A stretch of DNA of 62,124 bases from assembly GCA_020849615.1 (NCBI GenBank), contig JADLFW010000023.1, positions 1 through 62,124 of the forward strand. The letters run 5' to 3'. Position numbers and translations under genes: made by a program. Source of the DNA: Phycisphaerales bacterium. Its GTDB lineage: Bacteria > Planctomycetota > Phycisphaerae > Phycisphaerales > UBA1924. Positions within the stretch are counted from its first letter, which is position 1. The number at the start of each line of letters is the position of its first letter. Of the stretch, positions 6,728 through 14,095 are shown in pieces. The notes below the pieces were generated by a model that saw nothing but the letters and a program-made list of their open reading frames with translations, was not told where the DNA came from and ran no database searches.

Positions 6728-9154
6728 ATGATCGAAGGGGTGCGGGCGGCCGGCGTTGTGGAGGCCGGCCGTTTCTACTTGGGAAGGGGTTACCGGGTTG
6801 TCCCCGTGCCGGCGCGCAGGAAGCGCCCGGTTCTCACGGCGTGGCAGGATCTGCGGATCGAGGAGCACGAACTCGGCGAGTACTTCGCCGACAGCTCGGC
6901 CAACGTCGGTTTGCTGCTGGGCGAGCCTAGCGGCTGGCTCATCGACGTTGACCTGGACTGCCGCGAGGCCATGGAACTGGCGGACGAGTTCCTCCCCCCG
7001 ACCCCCGCGGTCACCGGCCGGGGGAGCAAGCCCGCCTCGCACCGCTGGTACATCGCCCCGGGCGCCGAGACCCGGCAGTTCCGCGATCCGGTGTCGAACA
7101 AGATGATCGTCGAGCTCAGGAGCACCGGGGGGCAGACGCTGGTGGGCCCGAGCACGCACCCCAGCGGCGAGGTATACGGCACGCTCGACTCGCCGCCGGC
7201 CCTCGCCGAGGCCGTGCCCCTCATGACGGCGGTGCGGGCGTTGGCGGAAGCGGTCCTTGCCCGGCGCTACCCCGGCGGGCTTCCGAATCCCCGCCCGCGG
7301 GGCCGAGGAACGGGCCCTACGGCCAACGCAGCGCCCGGGGAATCTGGACCGGAAAGCGGGGGGCGGCCCCGGTCAACGGAACGGGACGATGCGACGGTGG
7401 TCACCCGCGCGACCGCGTACCTCGACGCGATGCCGGCCGCGATCTCGGGGCAAGGTGGACACGCACGGACCTACACCGCGGCCTGCGCCCTGGTGCACGG
7501 GTTCGGGCTCGACCCCGAATCCGCGTTCGGCCTGCTGCGCGACCGGTACAACCCCAGGTGCGAGCCGCCCTGGACCGACAAGGAGCTGCGGCACAAGATC
7601 GACGACGCCGCCAGCAAACCTCACGACCTCCCTTACCGCTGGCTGCGCGACGCTCCCAAGCCCCGCCCGGGCGGCGATCAAGTCGCGCACCTTCCCTCTT
7701 CCGGGCACAACGCCTCGCCGACGCCCGTCACCGTGACCGCCGAGCCGCGGCGCCTGGCCCTCACGGACCTGGGCAACGCCGAGCGTCTGGTGGCCCGCTT
7801 CGGGGACCGGCTGCGCTACTGCCACGCGACCGCCCGGTGGCTCGTGTGGGACGGGCGCCGCTGGGCCCCCGACAGCGACGGGGCTCCCTGGCGGCTGGCC
7901 GGGAACTCGGCACGGGCGTTCCTGCGCGAGACCGTCGCCATCCTCGACGACGGGTTCAGAGAGAAGGCCGTCAAGTTCGCCATCGGCTCGGAGTCGCGGG
8001 CCCGCATCGAGAGCGCCGTCAAACTCGCCCAGTGCCAGCCGTCGGTCGTGGTGACCGCGGACCGGCTGGACGCGGACCCATGGCTCCTGAACGTCCTTAA
8101 CGGCACGATCGATCTCCGCACCGGCGAGCTGGGCCCGCACCGGCGGGAGGACCTGATCACCAAGCTGGCCCCGGTGGAGTTTGACCCGGGCGCCGACCGC
8201 GACCTGTTCAAGAAGTTCCTCAACCGCGTGTTCGGGGGCGACGGCGAACTCATCGGCTACGTCATGCGGCTGCTGGGGATGGCGCTGACCGGGGACATCC
8301 GTGAGCAGAGGCTCCCGATCTTCCACGGCTCCGGCGCTAACGGGAAGAGCGTGCTGCTCGACACGGTCAAGTTCATCGTGGGCGAGTACGGGGGCGATGC
8401 CCCGCCCCACCTGCTGACCTCCCGCGGGCGGGATGAGCACCCCACGGAGATCGTTGATCTCATGGGCAAGCGCCTGGTGGTGGCTTCCGAGACCGAGCAG
8501 GGGGCCGTCCTGAAGCTCCAGCAGGTGAAGCGTCTTACCGGCGACGCGACGCTCAAGGGCCGCTACATGAGGGCGGACTACGTCGAGTTCCCACGCTCCC
8601 ACAAGCTGATCATGGTGACGAACAACAAACCCCGCGTCGCCGAGGACAGCGAGGCGGTGTGGCGCCGCATCCACCTGGTGCCGTTCGAGTTGGTGATCCC
8701 GCCGTCCGAGCGCGACCCGCTCCTGATCGACAAGCTGAAGGAGGAAGCCCCGGGCATCCTGGCCGAACTCGTACGGGGGTGCCTGGAGTGGCAGCACATC
8801 GGACTGGGCGAGCCCGGCGCGGTGGCGCGGGCCACGGGCAGCTACCGCGAGGCGCAGGACTCGATCGGGCGGTTCCTCGAGGAGTGCTGCGTGGCGGAAC
8901 TGGCGGTGCCCCCGGCGGAATCGAACATGTTCACGCCCTGGTCCGCGCTGCTCGAGGCGTACCAGCAGTGGTGCGAGCGTAACCGCGAGACCGCCCTCAA
9001 GAGCCCCACCTTCGGGGAGTCGCTCGACAAGCGCGGGTACCCGACGGGCCTGCGCCGGTGTTCCGGAACGCCGCAGAAGGGCCGTCCGGGCCTGGGACTG
9101 CGTTCTACGGGGCGCCAGGAGGTGTTCGACCACGCCTCAGGTGTAACCGCGTAA
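6728..9154 (+). CDS. Bifunctional PrimPol-helicase, P4-type (element 1)
   Basis: An 808-aa replication protein. An N-terminal primase-polymerase domain spans about residues 8-180, with the acidic DVDLD motif at 73-77, then SHRWY and GQTLVGPSTHP. A primase C-terminal-like linker (about 237-300, SGQGGHARTYTAACALVHGFG) follows. The C-terminal superfamily 3/D5-type helicase has Walker A GSGANGKS at 534-541, a GKRLVVASE segment and a sensor-like MVTNNKP. Such proteins initiate replication of phages, satellites and plasmids. The stop lies inside the iteron-like repeats at 9143-9243. The homologue at 51067-53463 is closest in the primase half. Confidence 0.93.
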   Translation: MIEGVRAAGVVEAGRFYLGRGYRVVPVPARRKRPVLTAWQDLRIEEHELGEYFADSSANVGLLLGEPSGWLIDVDLDCREAMELADEFLPPTPAVTGRGSKPASHRWYIAPGAETRQFRDPVSNKMIVELRSTGGQTLVGPSTHPSGEVYGTLDSPPALAEAVPLMTAVRALAEAVLARRYPGGLPNPRPRGRGTGPTANAAPGESGPESGGRPRSTERDDATVVTRATAYLDAMPAAISGQGGHARTYTAACALVHGFGLDPESAFGLLRDRYNPRCEPPWTDKELRHKIDDAASKPHDLPYRWLRDAPKPRPGGDQVAHLPSSGHNASPTPVTVTAEPRRLALTDLGNAERLVARFGDRLRYCHATARWLVWDGRRWAPDSDGAPWRLAGNSARAFLRETVAILDDGFREKAVKFAIGSESRARIESAVKLAQCQPSVVVTADRLDADPWLLNVLNGTIDLRTGELGPHRREDLITKLAPVEFDPGADRDLFKKFLNRVFGGDGELIGYVMRLLGMALTGDIREQRLPIFHGSGANGKSVLLDTVKFIVGEYGGDAPPHLLTSRGRDEHPTEIVDLMGKRLVVASETEQGAVLKLQQVKRLTGDATLKGRYMRADYVEFPRSHKLIMVTNNKPRVAEDSEAVWRRIHLVPFELVIPPSERDPLLIDKLKEEAPGILAELVRGCLEWQHIGLGEPGAVARATGSYREAQDSIGRFLEECCVAELAVPPAESNMFTPWSALLEAYQQWCERNRETALKSPTFGESLDKRGYPTGLRRCSGTPQKGRPGLGLRSTGRQEVFDHASGVTA

Positions 9155-9243
9155 CCGGCGTAACCGGGGTTTGGGAATGAGCGCAATTGCGCATTGCTTC
9201 GCGGGTGAATAGGAAAATGCGGTTACAGCGGTTACGCGGTTAC
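9143..9243. repeat. Dyad-symmetric iteron cluster, candidate replication origin (element 1)
   Basis: Three GTAACC boxes (9143, 9151, 9160; spacings 8 and 9) are mirrored by three GGTTAC boxes (9221, 9230, 9238; spacings 9 and 8). The two 23-base arms match at 21 positions when one is reverse-complemented. Between them lies the palindrome GCGCAATTGCGC (9181-9192). The cluster starts within the last codons of the primase-helicase gene, as expected of an iteron origin bound by a P4-type initiator. Origin function is inference. Confidence 0.6.
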
Positions 9244-9452
9244 AAAGTTCGTTGAACGGTCGTGAACCGGCGCGCCGGCGGGTTAGACGAAGGAGGAATC
9301 CGCGCGCTCCTCGCGGCGGGCTGTGGCCCCCCGTGGCGCTCCACGGGGCGGTGCGCACGCACGGCAGAGGCCGGGTGGGCTCGCCGCGCACGCGGACCTG
9401 CGGCGCGGCGCGAGTTGCGAGGCCGGCGTCCAGGCAGGAGGCGGAGGTCGAG
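9244..9452. other. Intergenic region before methyltransferase, no gene seen
   Basis: Together with the iteron cluster this makes about 300 bases between the primase and methyltransferase genes. I see no gene here with a ribosome binding site. An AGGAGG is present at the right end, just upstream of the methyltransferase start. Confidence 0.4.
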
Positions 9453-10970
9453 ATGAACACACGGCGGGCAACCAAGTGTCGGCGGGGGGCAGCCCCCGAG
9501 CGGGGCGACGGATCGCCGGCCGAGGCCGCTGGGCCGCGGCCCGACCCCGACCAGCGGTCGGCTACGTCCCGCGGCAAAACTCGTAGCTCGCCGGCGCCAG
9601 AGCAAACTCCGGGCGACGGCGGGGCGGGCGCCGCGAGCGGCGTTGACGAAAGGACGGCAATGGCGGTAACGCCCGAATGCACTCACATCGCCGAGCCGCT
9701 ACGGTACCTGGCCGTGCCGATCGGCTCGCTGGTGCCCGATGCCTCCAACGCGCGCCGCCACGACGAGAAGAACGTCGCCGCCATCAAGGCGTCTCTGAGC
9801 AGGTGGGGCCAGCGTCTGCCGCTGGTGGTGCAGAAGCAGGGCATGGTCGTCCGGGCCGGCAACGGGCGTCTGCTCGCGGCTCGGGAACTGGGCTGGACGC
9901 ACGTGGCGGCGCTGGTGGTCGAGGAGTCCGAGGTCGAGGCCGTGGGGTATGCGATTGCCGACAACCGAACCGGCGAGTTGGCGACCTGGGACGACGAGGC
10001 GCTCGCCAAGCTGCTGGAGTCACTGCCCGGCGACCTCGCCGAGGTGGCGGGCTTTAGCGACGAGGACCTAGCCGACCTGATCGACGGTCTCGCGCCCGAG
10101 GCGGTCGAGGAGGACGACGCCCCGGAGCCGCGCAAGACGGCGGCGACCCGGCCAGGCGACCTGTGGCTGCTCGGGGAGCACCGGTTGCTCTGCGGGGACA
10201 GCACGAAGATCGATGACGTGCGCCGCGTGATGAACGGGAAGAAGGCGGCCCTGGTCGCGACCGACCCGCCCTACCTCGTCGATTACACGGGCGAGCGGGT
10301 GGGGGACAGCGGCAAGGACTGGAGCGCCACCTACCGCGAGATCGACATCAAGGACGCCGACGGGTTCTTCCGGTCGGTGTTCAAGAACGCGCTGGAGGTC
10401 ATCGCCCCGCACGCGGCGATCTACTGCTGGCACGCCCACAAGCGGCAGGCGACGATCTCGCGGATCTGGGAGGAGCTGGGCATCCTCGACCACCAGCAGG
10501 TGATCTGGCTGAAGCCGACCACCGTGTTCGGCAGCGTGTTCTACCACTTCAGGCACGAGCCGTGCATGATGGGCTGGAAGCAGGGGAGCAAGCCGCCGCA
10601 CGACGGGGACCACAGCGTGAACTCCGTCTGGGAGGTGGACTGGGGCGGCAAGGCGCGGGTGGTGGGCAACGAGCACCCCACCCAGAAACCGGTGGAGTTG
10701 TTCGCCCGTCCCATGCGCAAGCACACCAAGGGCGGCGCCGTCTGCTTCGAACCCTTCAGCGGATCGGGGTCTCAGATCATCGCGGCCGAGCAGCTCAAGC
10801 GCCGCTGCTACGCGATCGAGCTGGAGCCGGTGTTCGTGGAGGTGGCGATCCGGCGCTGGCAGGAGCTGACGGGCCAGGAGGCGACGCTCGACGGCGATTG
10901 CGGGGGTGGCCGGACGTTCGCGGAGGTCGAGGCGGAACGGCTATCCGCCAGCGAGAACGCCCCCGCATGA
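9453..10970 (+). CDS. ParB-domain DNA methyltransferase (element 1)
   Basis: A 505-aa protein. An N-terminal ParB/Sulfiredoxin-like domain (about residues 80-175, with SNARRHDEKN, VVRAGNGRLLAARELG and AIADNRTGE) is fused to an adenine or cytosine amino-methyltransferase. The latter has DPPY at about 271-274, HPTQKP and the AdoMet motif FSGSGS near 435, an order typical of beta-class enzymes. An AGGAGG precedes the 9453 start; the first 69 residues are low complexity, so the ATG at 9660 is a credible alternative. Such fusions are common in phages and mobile elements, where they may protect DNA from restriction. The element 2 counterpart is 57333-58700. Confidence 0.88.
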   Translation: MNTRRATKCRRGAAPERGDGSPAEAAGPRPDPDQRSATSRGKTRSSPAPEQTPGDGGAGAASGVDERTAMAVTPECTHIAEPLRYLAVPIGSLVPDASNARRHDEKNVAAIKASLSRWGQRLPLVVQKQGMVVRAGNGRLLAARELGWTHVAALVVEESEVEAVGYAIADNRTGELATWDDEALAKLLESLPGDLAEVAGFSDEDLADLIDGLAPEAVEEDDAPEPRKTAATRPGDLWLLGEHRLLCGDSTKIDDVRRVMNGKKAALVATDPPYLVDYTGERVGDSGKDWSATYREIDIKDADGFFRSVFKNALEVIAPHAAIYCWHAHKRQATISRIWEELGILDHQQVIWLKPTTVFGSVFYHFRHEPCMMGWKQGSKPPHDGDHSVNSVWEVDWGGKARVVGNEHPTQKPVELFARPMRKHTKGGAVCFEPFSGSGSQIIAAEQLKRRCYAIELEPVFVEVAIRRWQELTGQEATLDGDCGGGRTFAEVEAERLSASENAPA

Positions 10971-11001
10971 GGCGGAGGCGTAGGAGGGTTCCGGGATGGA
11001 C

Positions 11002-11406
11002 TCAGCGGCTTCGGACGACCGTGACCTGGAACTCGCGCCCGTCGGGGTGGCGCAGGACCAGCCCGGCGTCGTGGGTGGGGACGCCGGCGTCGGCGTAGGT
11101 CAGGGCCTCGTACCCGGCGAGCGGCTCGGCGAGCTCGTACATCCCTTCCGGGGGGGCGTCGGGGTCGGTGGCGGCCTCGAGGGCTTGGTCGAGCAGGGTG
11201 CGTATCACGGTCGCCATCCCGGAGGCGGTGATGGGCCCGCCGGAGGGGGCAGGGCCGGGCCCGTGATCACCCTTGATGCTGCCGCGCCCGCAGGCGGCGA
11301 CGGCGCGGGCCAGGTCGTCCCACTCGTCGGCGGTGAGCATCTGGTCCTCGCGGGCGGCGAGCAGGCGCCGGGCGGCGTCGATGAGGTTGTCCGTGTGGCT
11401 CGTCAT
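11002..11406 (-). CDS. Conserved hypothetical of the minus-strand cassette (134 aa)
   Basis: An acidic 134-aa protein with an N-terminal helical half (LIDAARRLLAAREDQMLTADEW) and a C-terminal half containing YELAEPLAGYEALTY and GREFQVTVV. It is the last gene of a minus-strand operon, three bases after the HARE-HTH gene. The protein at 58779-59186 is nearly identical except for a short indel. Function unknown. Confidence 0.75.
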   Translation of the reverse strand: MTSHTDNLIDAARRLLAAREDQMLTADEWDDLARAVAACGRGSIKGDHGPGPAPSGGPITASGMATVIRTLLDQALEAATDPDAPPEGMYELAEPLAGYEALTYADAGVPTHDAGLVLRHPDGREFQVTVVRSR

Positions 11407-11409
11407 GGC

Positions 11410-12102
11410 TCAGGCCCCCTTCTTGATGGTTCCGGGGTTGGCGACGAACATCCCGCGATCGACCTTCTTGAAGCGGGCCTCCCCCTTCCTGGCGGCGATC
11501 TCCCTGATGATCGCGGCGTACAAACTCGCCTCGGGCGTCTTGCCGTTGGGGCTGCTCCACAACTTGCGGACGCCCATCTCGGCGATGAGGTCCTTGCAGC
11601 CCACCGGGTCCTTGCCGATGACCTGCGCCGCGGCGTCGAGGCAACTCAGGCGCTTGGGCGGGATGGGCTTCGGCGGCTTGGGGGCCTTGGGGGCGGTCGC
11701 GGGCTTGGCGGCCTTCTTCCCGGGGGCGGCGGGGGCCGCCTTCCTCCCCGCGTCCTTGCCGGGCTTCGGGTCTGGGACGCGCTCGTGCTGCTCGCCCTGC
11801 TGCTGATCTGGCTTGGGCTGATCGGGCTGTACTGGCTCGCTCCCCTGTTCGTTGTGCGCCACGGCGCTGCCGGTGTCGGGGGCAGTTCCGGGGGCGGGGG
11901 CTGGGGCGGTTCCGGTGGCGGGGGCGTCGAGCGCGGTGAGGTTGGCGGCGACCGCGGCGCGGGCCTCCTTGCGGAGGCGGGCGCTGGCGGCGCTCTCGGG
12001 GGCGGCGGGCTTGGGCTTCTTCTCGGCGCTGCCGGGGGCGGAAGCGGAGCGGGAAGTCTGAGCAGCCACCTTGGGACTCTTGGTCTTGGTCGTCATGGTC
12101 AA
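11410..12102 (-). CDS. HARE-HTH domain protein (element 1)
   Basis: A 230-aa protein. The first about 150 residues are a basic Ala/Pro/Lys-rich linker. The C-terminal about 75 residues (LSCLDAAAQVI, CKDLIAEMG, SLYAAIIREI, FKKVDRGMF) match the HARE-HTH winged-helix domain found in chromatin proteins and in phage or restriction-linked bacterial proteins. An AGGAG lies at the proper distance before the ATG, supporting the minus strand over the long antisense ORF. It could bind modified or specific DNA; this role is inferred from the family. Homologue at 59190-59831. Confidence 0.82.
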   Translation of the reverse strand: MTMTTKTKSPKVAAQTSRSASAPGSAEKKPKPAAPESAASARLRKEARAAVAANLTALDAPATGTAPAPAPGTAPDTGSAVAHNEQGSEPVQPDQPKPDQQQGEQHERVPDPKPGKDAGRKAAPAAPGKKAAKPATAPKAPKPPKPIPPKRLSCLDAAAQVIGKDPVGCKDLIAEMGVRKLWSSPNGKTPEASLYAAIIREIAARKGEARFKKVDRGMFVANPGTIKKGA

Positions 12103-12156
12103 CTCCTGTTATCTGTTCCGATCAGCACCGGCACAGCGCCGGGGCCAAGGGCCGGG

Positions 12157-12174
12157 CGCGGGCTCTCGCCCGCG
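12157..12174 (-). terminator. Hairpin between 71-aa gene and HARE-HTH gene (element 1)
   Basis: A perfect seven-pair stem, CGCGGGC with GCCCGCG around a TCTC loop, lies just after the 71-aa gene on the minus strand. No T tract follows, so it may be an attenuator or processing site. The same hairpin is at 60209-60226. Confidence 0.4.
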
Positions 12175-12180
12175 GCGGCG

Positions 12181-12396
12181 CTACGACCGGCGGCGGGTCG
12201 TCTTCTTCGCGGCGGGCAGGCGGCTCAGCCGCACCCAGGGGTCGATGATCAGGTCCTCGCCGGTGGCGACCACGGTCGCGGTCCATCCCAGGAACTCGCG
12301 CTTCTGGTAGTGCCCGGCCTCGATGAGGACCGGCGTCAGCCTGCCCTTGATCCGCACCCCGTACGTCCCGCCCGGCTTGATCTGGTTGTGCCGCAT
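12181..12396 (-). CDS. Conserved 71-aa protein of the minus-strand cassette (element 1)
   Basis: The start at 12396 (MRHNQIKPGGTYGVRIKG) follows GGAGAA. It is a small basic beta-rich protein with a Lys/Arg tail (AAKKTTRRRS), compatible with nucleic-acid binding. It differs from the element 2 copy (60234-60449) by about three adjacent residues, and the DNA is nearly identical, far closer than for the recombinases. Function unknown. Confidence 0.7.
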   Translation of the reverse strand: MRHNQIKPGGTYGVRIKGRLTPVLIEAGHYQKREFLGWTATVVATGEDLIIDPWVRLSRLPAAKKTTRRRS

Positions 12397-12566
12397 GTGG
12401 TCGTTCTCCGTGGCGGGGGGTTCTCGTCCCCGCCTGTGACACATGAAGCCCGAAGCCGCGGAACACATCAAGGCCGAAGCGGCGATGTCGCGCAGATCAA
12501 GGACGCTCCCTTGCATGCCCCCCGGAGCGGCGCTGCCGGGGGCAGGGCATCCCCTGGAGACCGGCC
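12397..12566. promoter_or_regulatory. Divergent control region with 24-nt tandem repeat (element 1)
   Basis: The region lies between the minus-strand cassette and the plus-strand HTH gene. It carries a tandem repeat with period 24 (ACACATGAAG at 12439 and ACACATCAAG at 12463). The sequence is nearly identical to 60450-60569 although it is non-coding. It probably holds back-to-back promoters and an operator; I cannot assign boxes with confidence. Confidence 0.45.
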
Positions 12567-12998
12567 GTGATCGCCAACGATGACGAAGTTCCCGAGTCGC
12601 GGATCTCGCTCAAGCAGGAGCGGGCCATCGCCGCCCTGCTCACCGAGCCCTCCCTCGCCAAGGCGGCCGAGACCGCCGGCGTGGGCGTCCGCTCGCTGAC
12701 CCGGTGGCTCTCCCAGCCCGAGTTCAAGCGGGCCTTCCGGGAAGCCCGCAAGGTCGCCTTCATGCAGGCGATCGCGCTGACCCAGCGCTACACCCCGCTG
12801 GCGGTCCACACCCTCGCCAAGGTCATGAACGACCCCGCCGCCCCCTACGCCGCCAAGGTGAGCGCCGCGGCGGCCATCCTGAAGTTCGGGCGCGAGAGCA
12901 TCGAGCTGGACGACCTGGCGCATCGGATTGAAGCCCTCGAGGCCGACCAGCGGGACCGGGACCAGGAGGGCAAACCGAGAGACTCGTGGGCGGCGTAA
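12567..12998 (+). CDS. HTH protein resembling phage small terminase (element 1)
   Basis: A 143-aa protein. Residues about 15-55 (LKQERAIAALLTEPSLAKAAETAGVGVRSLTRWLSQPEFKR, in separate helices) form a clear HTH like those of small terminase or phBC6A51-type proteins. A helical domain follows (AVHTLAKVM...AAILKFGRESIELDDL). No large terminase gene follows in the window, so it may instead regulate or recognise element DNA. Homologue 60731-61228. Confidence 0.75.
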   Translation: MIANDDEVPESRISLKQERAIAALLTEPSLAKAAETAGVGVRSLTRWLSQPEFKRAFREARKVAFMQAIALTQRYTPLAVHTLAKVMNDPAAPYAAKVSAAAAILKFGRESIELDDLAHRIEALEADQRDRDQEGKPRDSWAA

Positions 12999-13065
12999 GC
13001 GCGGGGAACGAAGCCGGATCGCACGAGCGGACGAACGGCGATGGAGGGCGTGAAGGAGTAGGGCG

Positions 13066-13545
13066 ATGGCACGGTTGGGCGGACGTGTGCTGAAGATCGA
13101 GCGGGAGCGCCGCGAGGCCCGCGCCGCCGCGCGCGAGAGCAGACGAGAACTACTCCGCCTGATCGCGGGGTGCGAGGTGCGGCACCGCCCCGACCTGGCG
13201 CTGGTGGAACCGAGCGACACGGACCCCGCCACCTACCGGGACGTCCAGGCGACCCTGGCGCTGGCCCGCGGGGACTTCGCCCAAGCCGAGCGGTTCGAGG
13301 CGCAACGTCCGGCCCGGGAGCCCGCGCTGACCGGGGATGCCCGGCGCGATGTGGTGCTGATGGCGGAGTGGATGAACCTCGTGCTGGTCCCGGGGGTCCA
13401 CGCCAGCATCGAGCGGGAAGACGAGGCCATTGCGCGGGCCCGGGCGCGGCGGGGGCCCTCGCGGGCCGAGGCCGACGCCGGGGCGGGCGCGGCCCGGATT
13501 CCTTGCGAGCGGCCGCGGCCTGCGCGGAGGCGGACATGGCGTTGA
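13066..13545 (+). CDS. Hypothetical basic helical protein (159 aa), element 1 only
   Basis: The N-terminus is a strongly charged helix (KIERERREARAAARESRRELL), followed by GDFAQAERFEAQ and an Arg/Ala-rich tail. It overlaps the next gene by ten bases. There is no counterpart between the matching genes of element 2, so it is an insertion here or a loss there. Function unknown. Confidence 0.55.
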   Translation: MARLGGRVLKIERERREARAAARESRRELLRLIAGCEVRHRPDLALVEPSDTDPATYRDVQATLALARGDFAQAERFEAQRPAREPALTGDARRDVVLMAEWMNLVLVPGVHASIEREDEAIARARARRGPSRAEADAGAGAARIPCERPRPARRRTWR

Positions 13546-13787
13546 CCGGGCGCATTGCCAGGCTGGAACGCCTCAGGAGGGGCGCCCCGCCCGCGCCGTG
13601 CCCGACGTGCGGCGCGCCCCGGGGCTGGGTGCCGTGCCTGAGCGTCAAGAACGACCAGGGCGAGGAGCTGATGCCCATCTGCCCGGCGTGCGCCTTCCCG
13701 CTGATGTCCAACGGGGCCGCGGTGACCGCGCTGCCGCCCGGCGGCGAGCAGAAGGTGTTGATCCTGGACGAACTGCCGCCCGTCTGA
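13536..13787 (+). CDS. Small zinc-ribbon-like protein (83 aa), element 1
   Basis: Contains CPTC near residue 22 and CPAC near residue 50, a two-knuckle zinc-ribbon pattern, and ends in KVLILDELPPV. The homologue at 61225-61482 keeps CAVC and CPAC and the same C-terminus. The next gene begins two bases after the stop. Possibly a nucleic-acid-binding accessory; function unknown. Confidence 0.7.
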   Translation: MALTGRIARLERLRRGAPPAPCPTCGAPRGWVPCLSVKNDQGEELMPICPACAFPLMSNGAAVTALPPGGEQKVLILDELPPV

Positions 13788-13789
13788 GC

Positions 13790-14029
13790 ATGGAGGACCG
13801 CATGGGCCTGCACCACCGCATCAACAGGTTGGAGAAGCGTCTGGCGGCGCGGGCCGTCGAGTGCCCGCTGTGCGCGGGCCCGTCGGTGGTCCGCATCCTC
13901 CCCGCGCCCGTCGTCAGCCGCATCGGCGAGTACGTTCCCGCCGACGAGCCCTCCGACTGGTGCCGCTGCGGCCACAAGGTCGTCCACCGCATCCCGTCGC
14001 CGGTCGTCGCGAGGGCGGGGGCGGAGTAG
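13790..14029 (+). CDS. Small Cys-rich protein (79 aa), element 1
   Basis: Starts MEDRMGLHHRINRLEKRLA (short coiled helix), then CPLC and CRCG with an intervening beta-rich stretch; probably zinc-binding. It is a near copy of 61485-61724. It is the last gene shared by the two elements and so marks the visible right edge of element 1. Confidence 0.7.
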   Translation: MEDRMGLHHRINRLEKRLAARAVECPLCAGPSVVRILPAPVVSRIGEYVPADEPSDWCRCGHKVVHRIPSPVVARAGAE

Positions 14030-14095
14030 TCAGGCGATGATCCCCCGAAGATCCCGCTCTCGTCTGTTCCGTCGTAGTGTGAGTCGGGAGGCTGT

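Noticed and set aside
7373..9133. Long minus-strand ORF opposite the PrimPol-helicase, and similar antisense ORFs opposite the recombinases
   Set aside because: They are mirror frames of clearly recognised genes, Arg/Pro-rich, without domains.
9143..9243. Iteron cluster as a simple transcription terminator
   Set aside because: The 55-base loop and lack of a T tract do not fit; spacing symmetry fits protein binding sites better.
9143..9243. CRISPR-like repeats
   Set aside because: Units are 6-8 bases, mirrored, and have no spacers of regular length; no other CRISPR-like array or cas gene was seen.
10996..12570. Long plus-strand ORF (524 codons) opposite the minus-strand cassette, and a similar one at 58719-60731
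   Set aside because: The minus-strand genes have good ribosome binding sites and a HARE-HTH domain; the opposite frames are Gly/Ala/Pro-rich with no domain and stay open because of high GC. Their presence in both elements follows from near-identical DNA.
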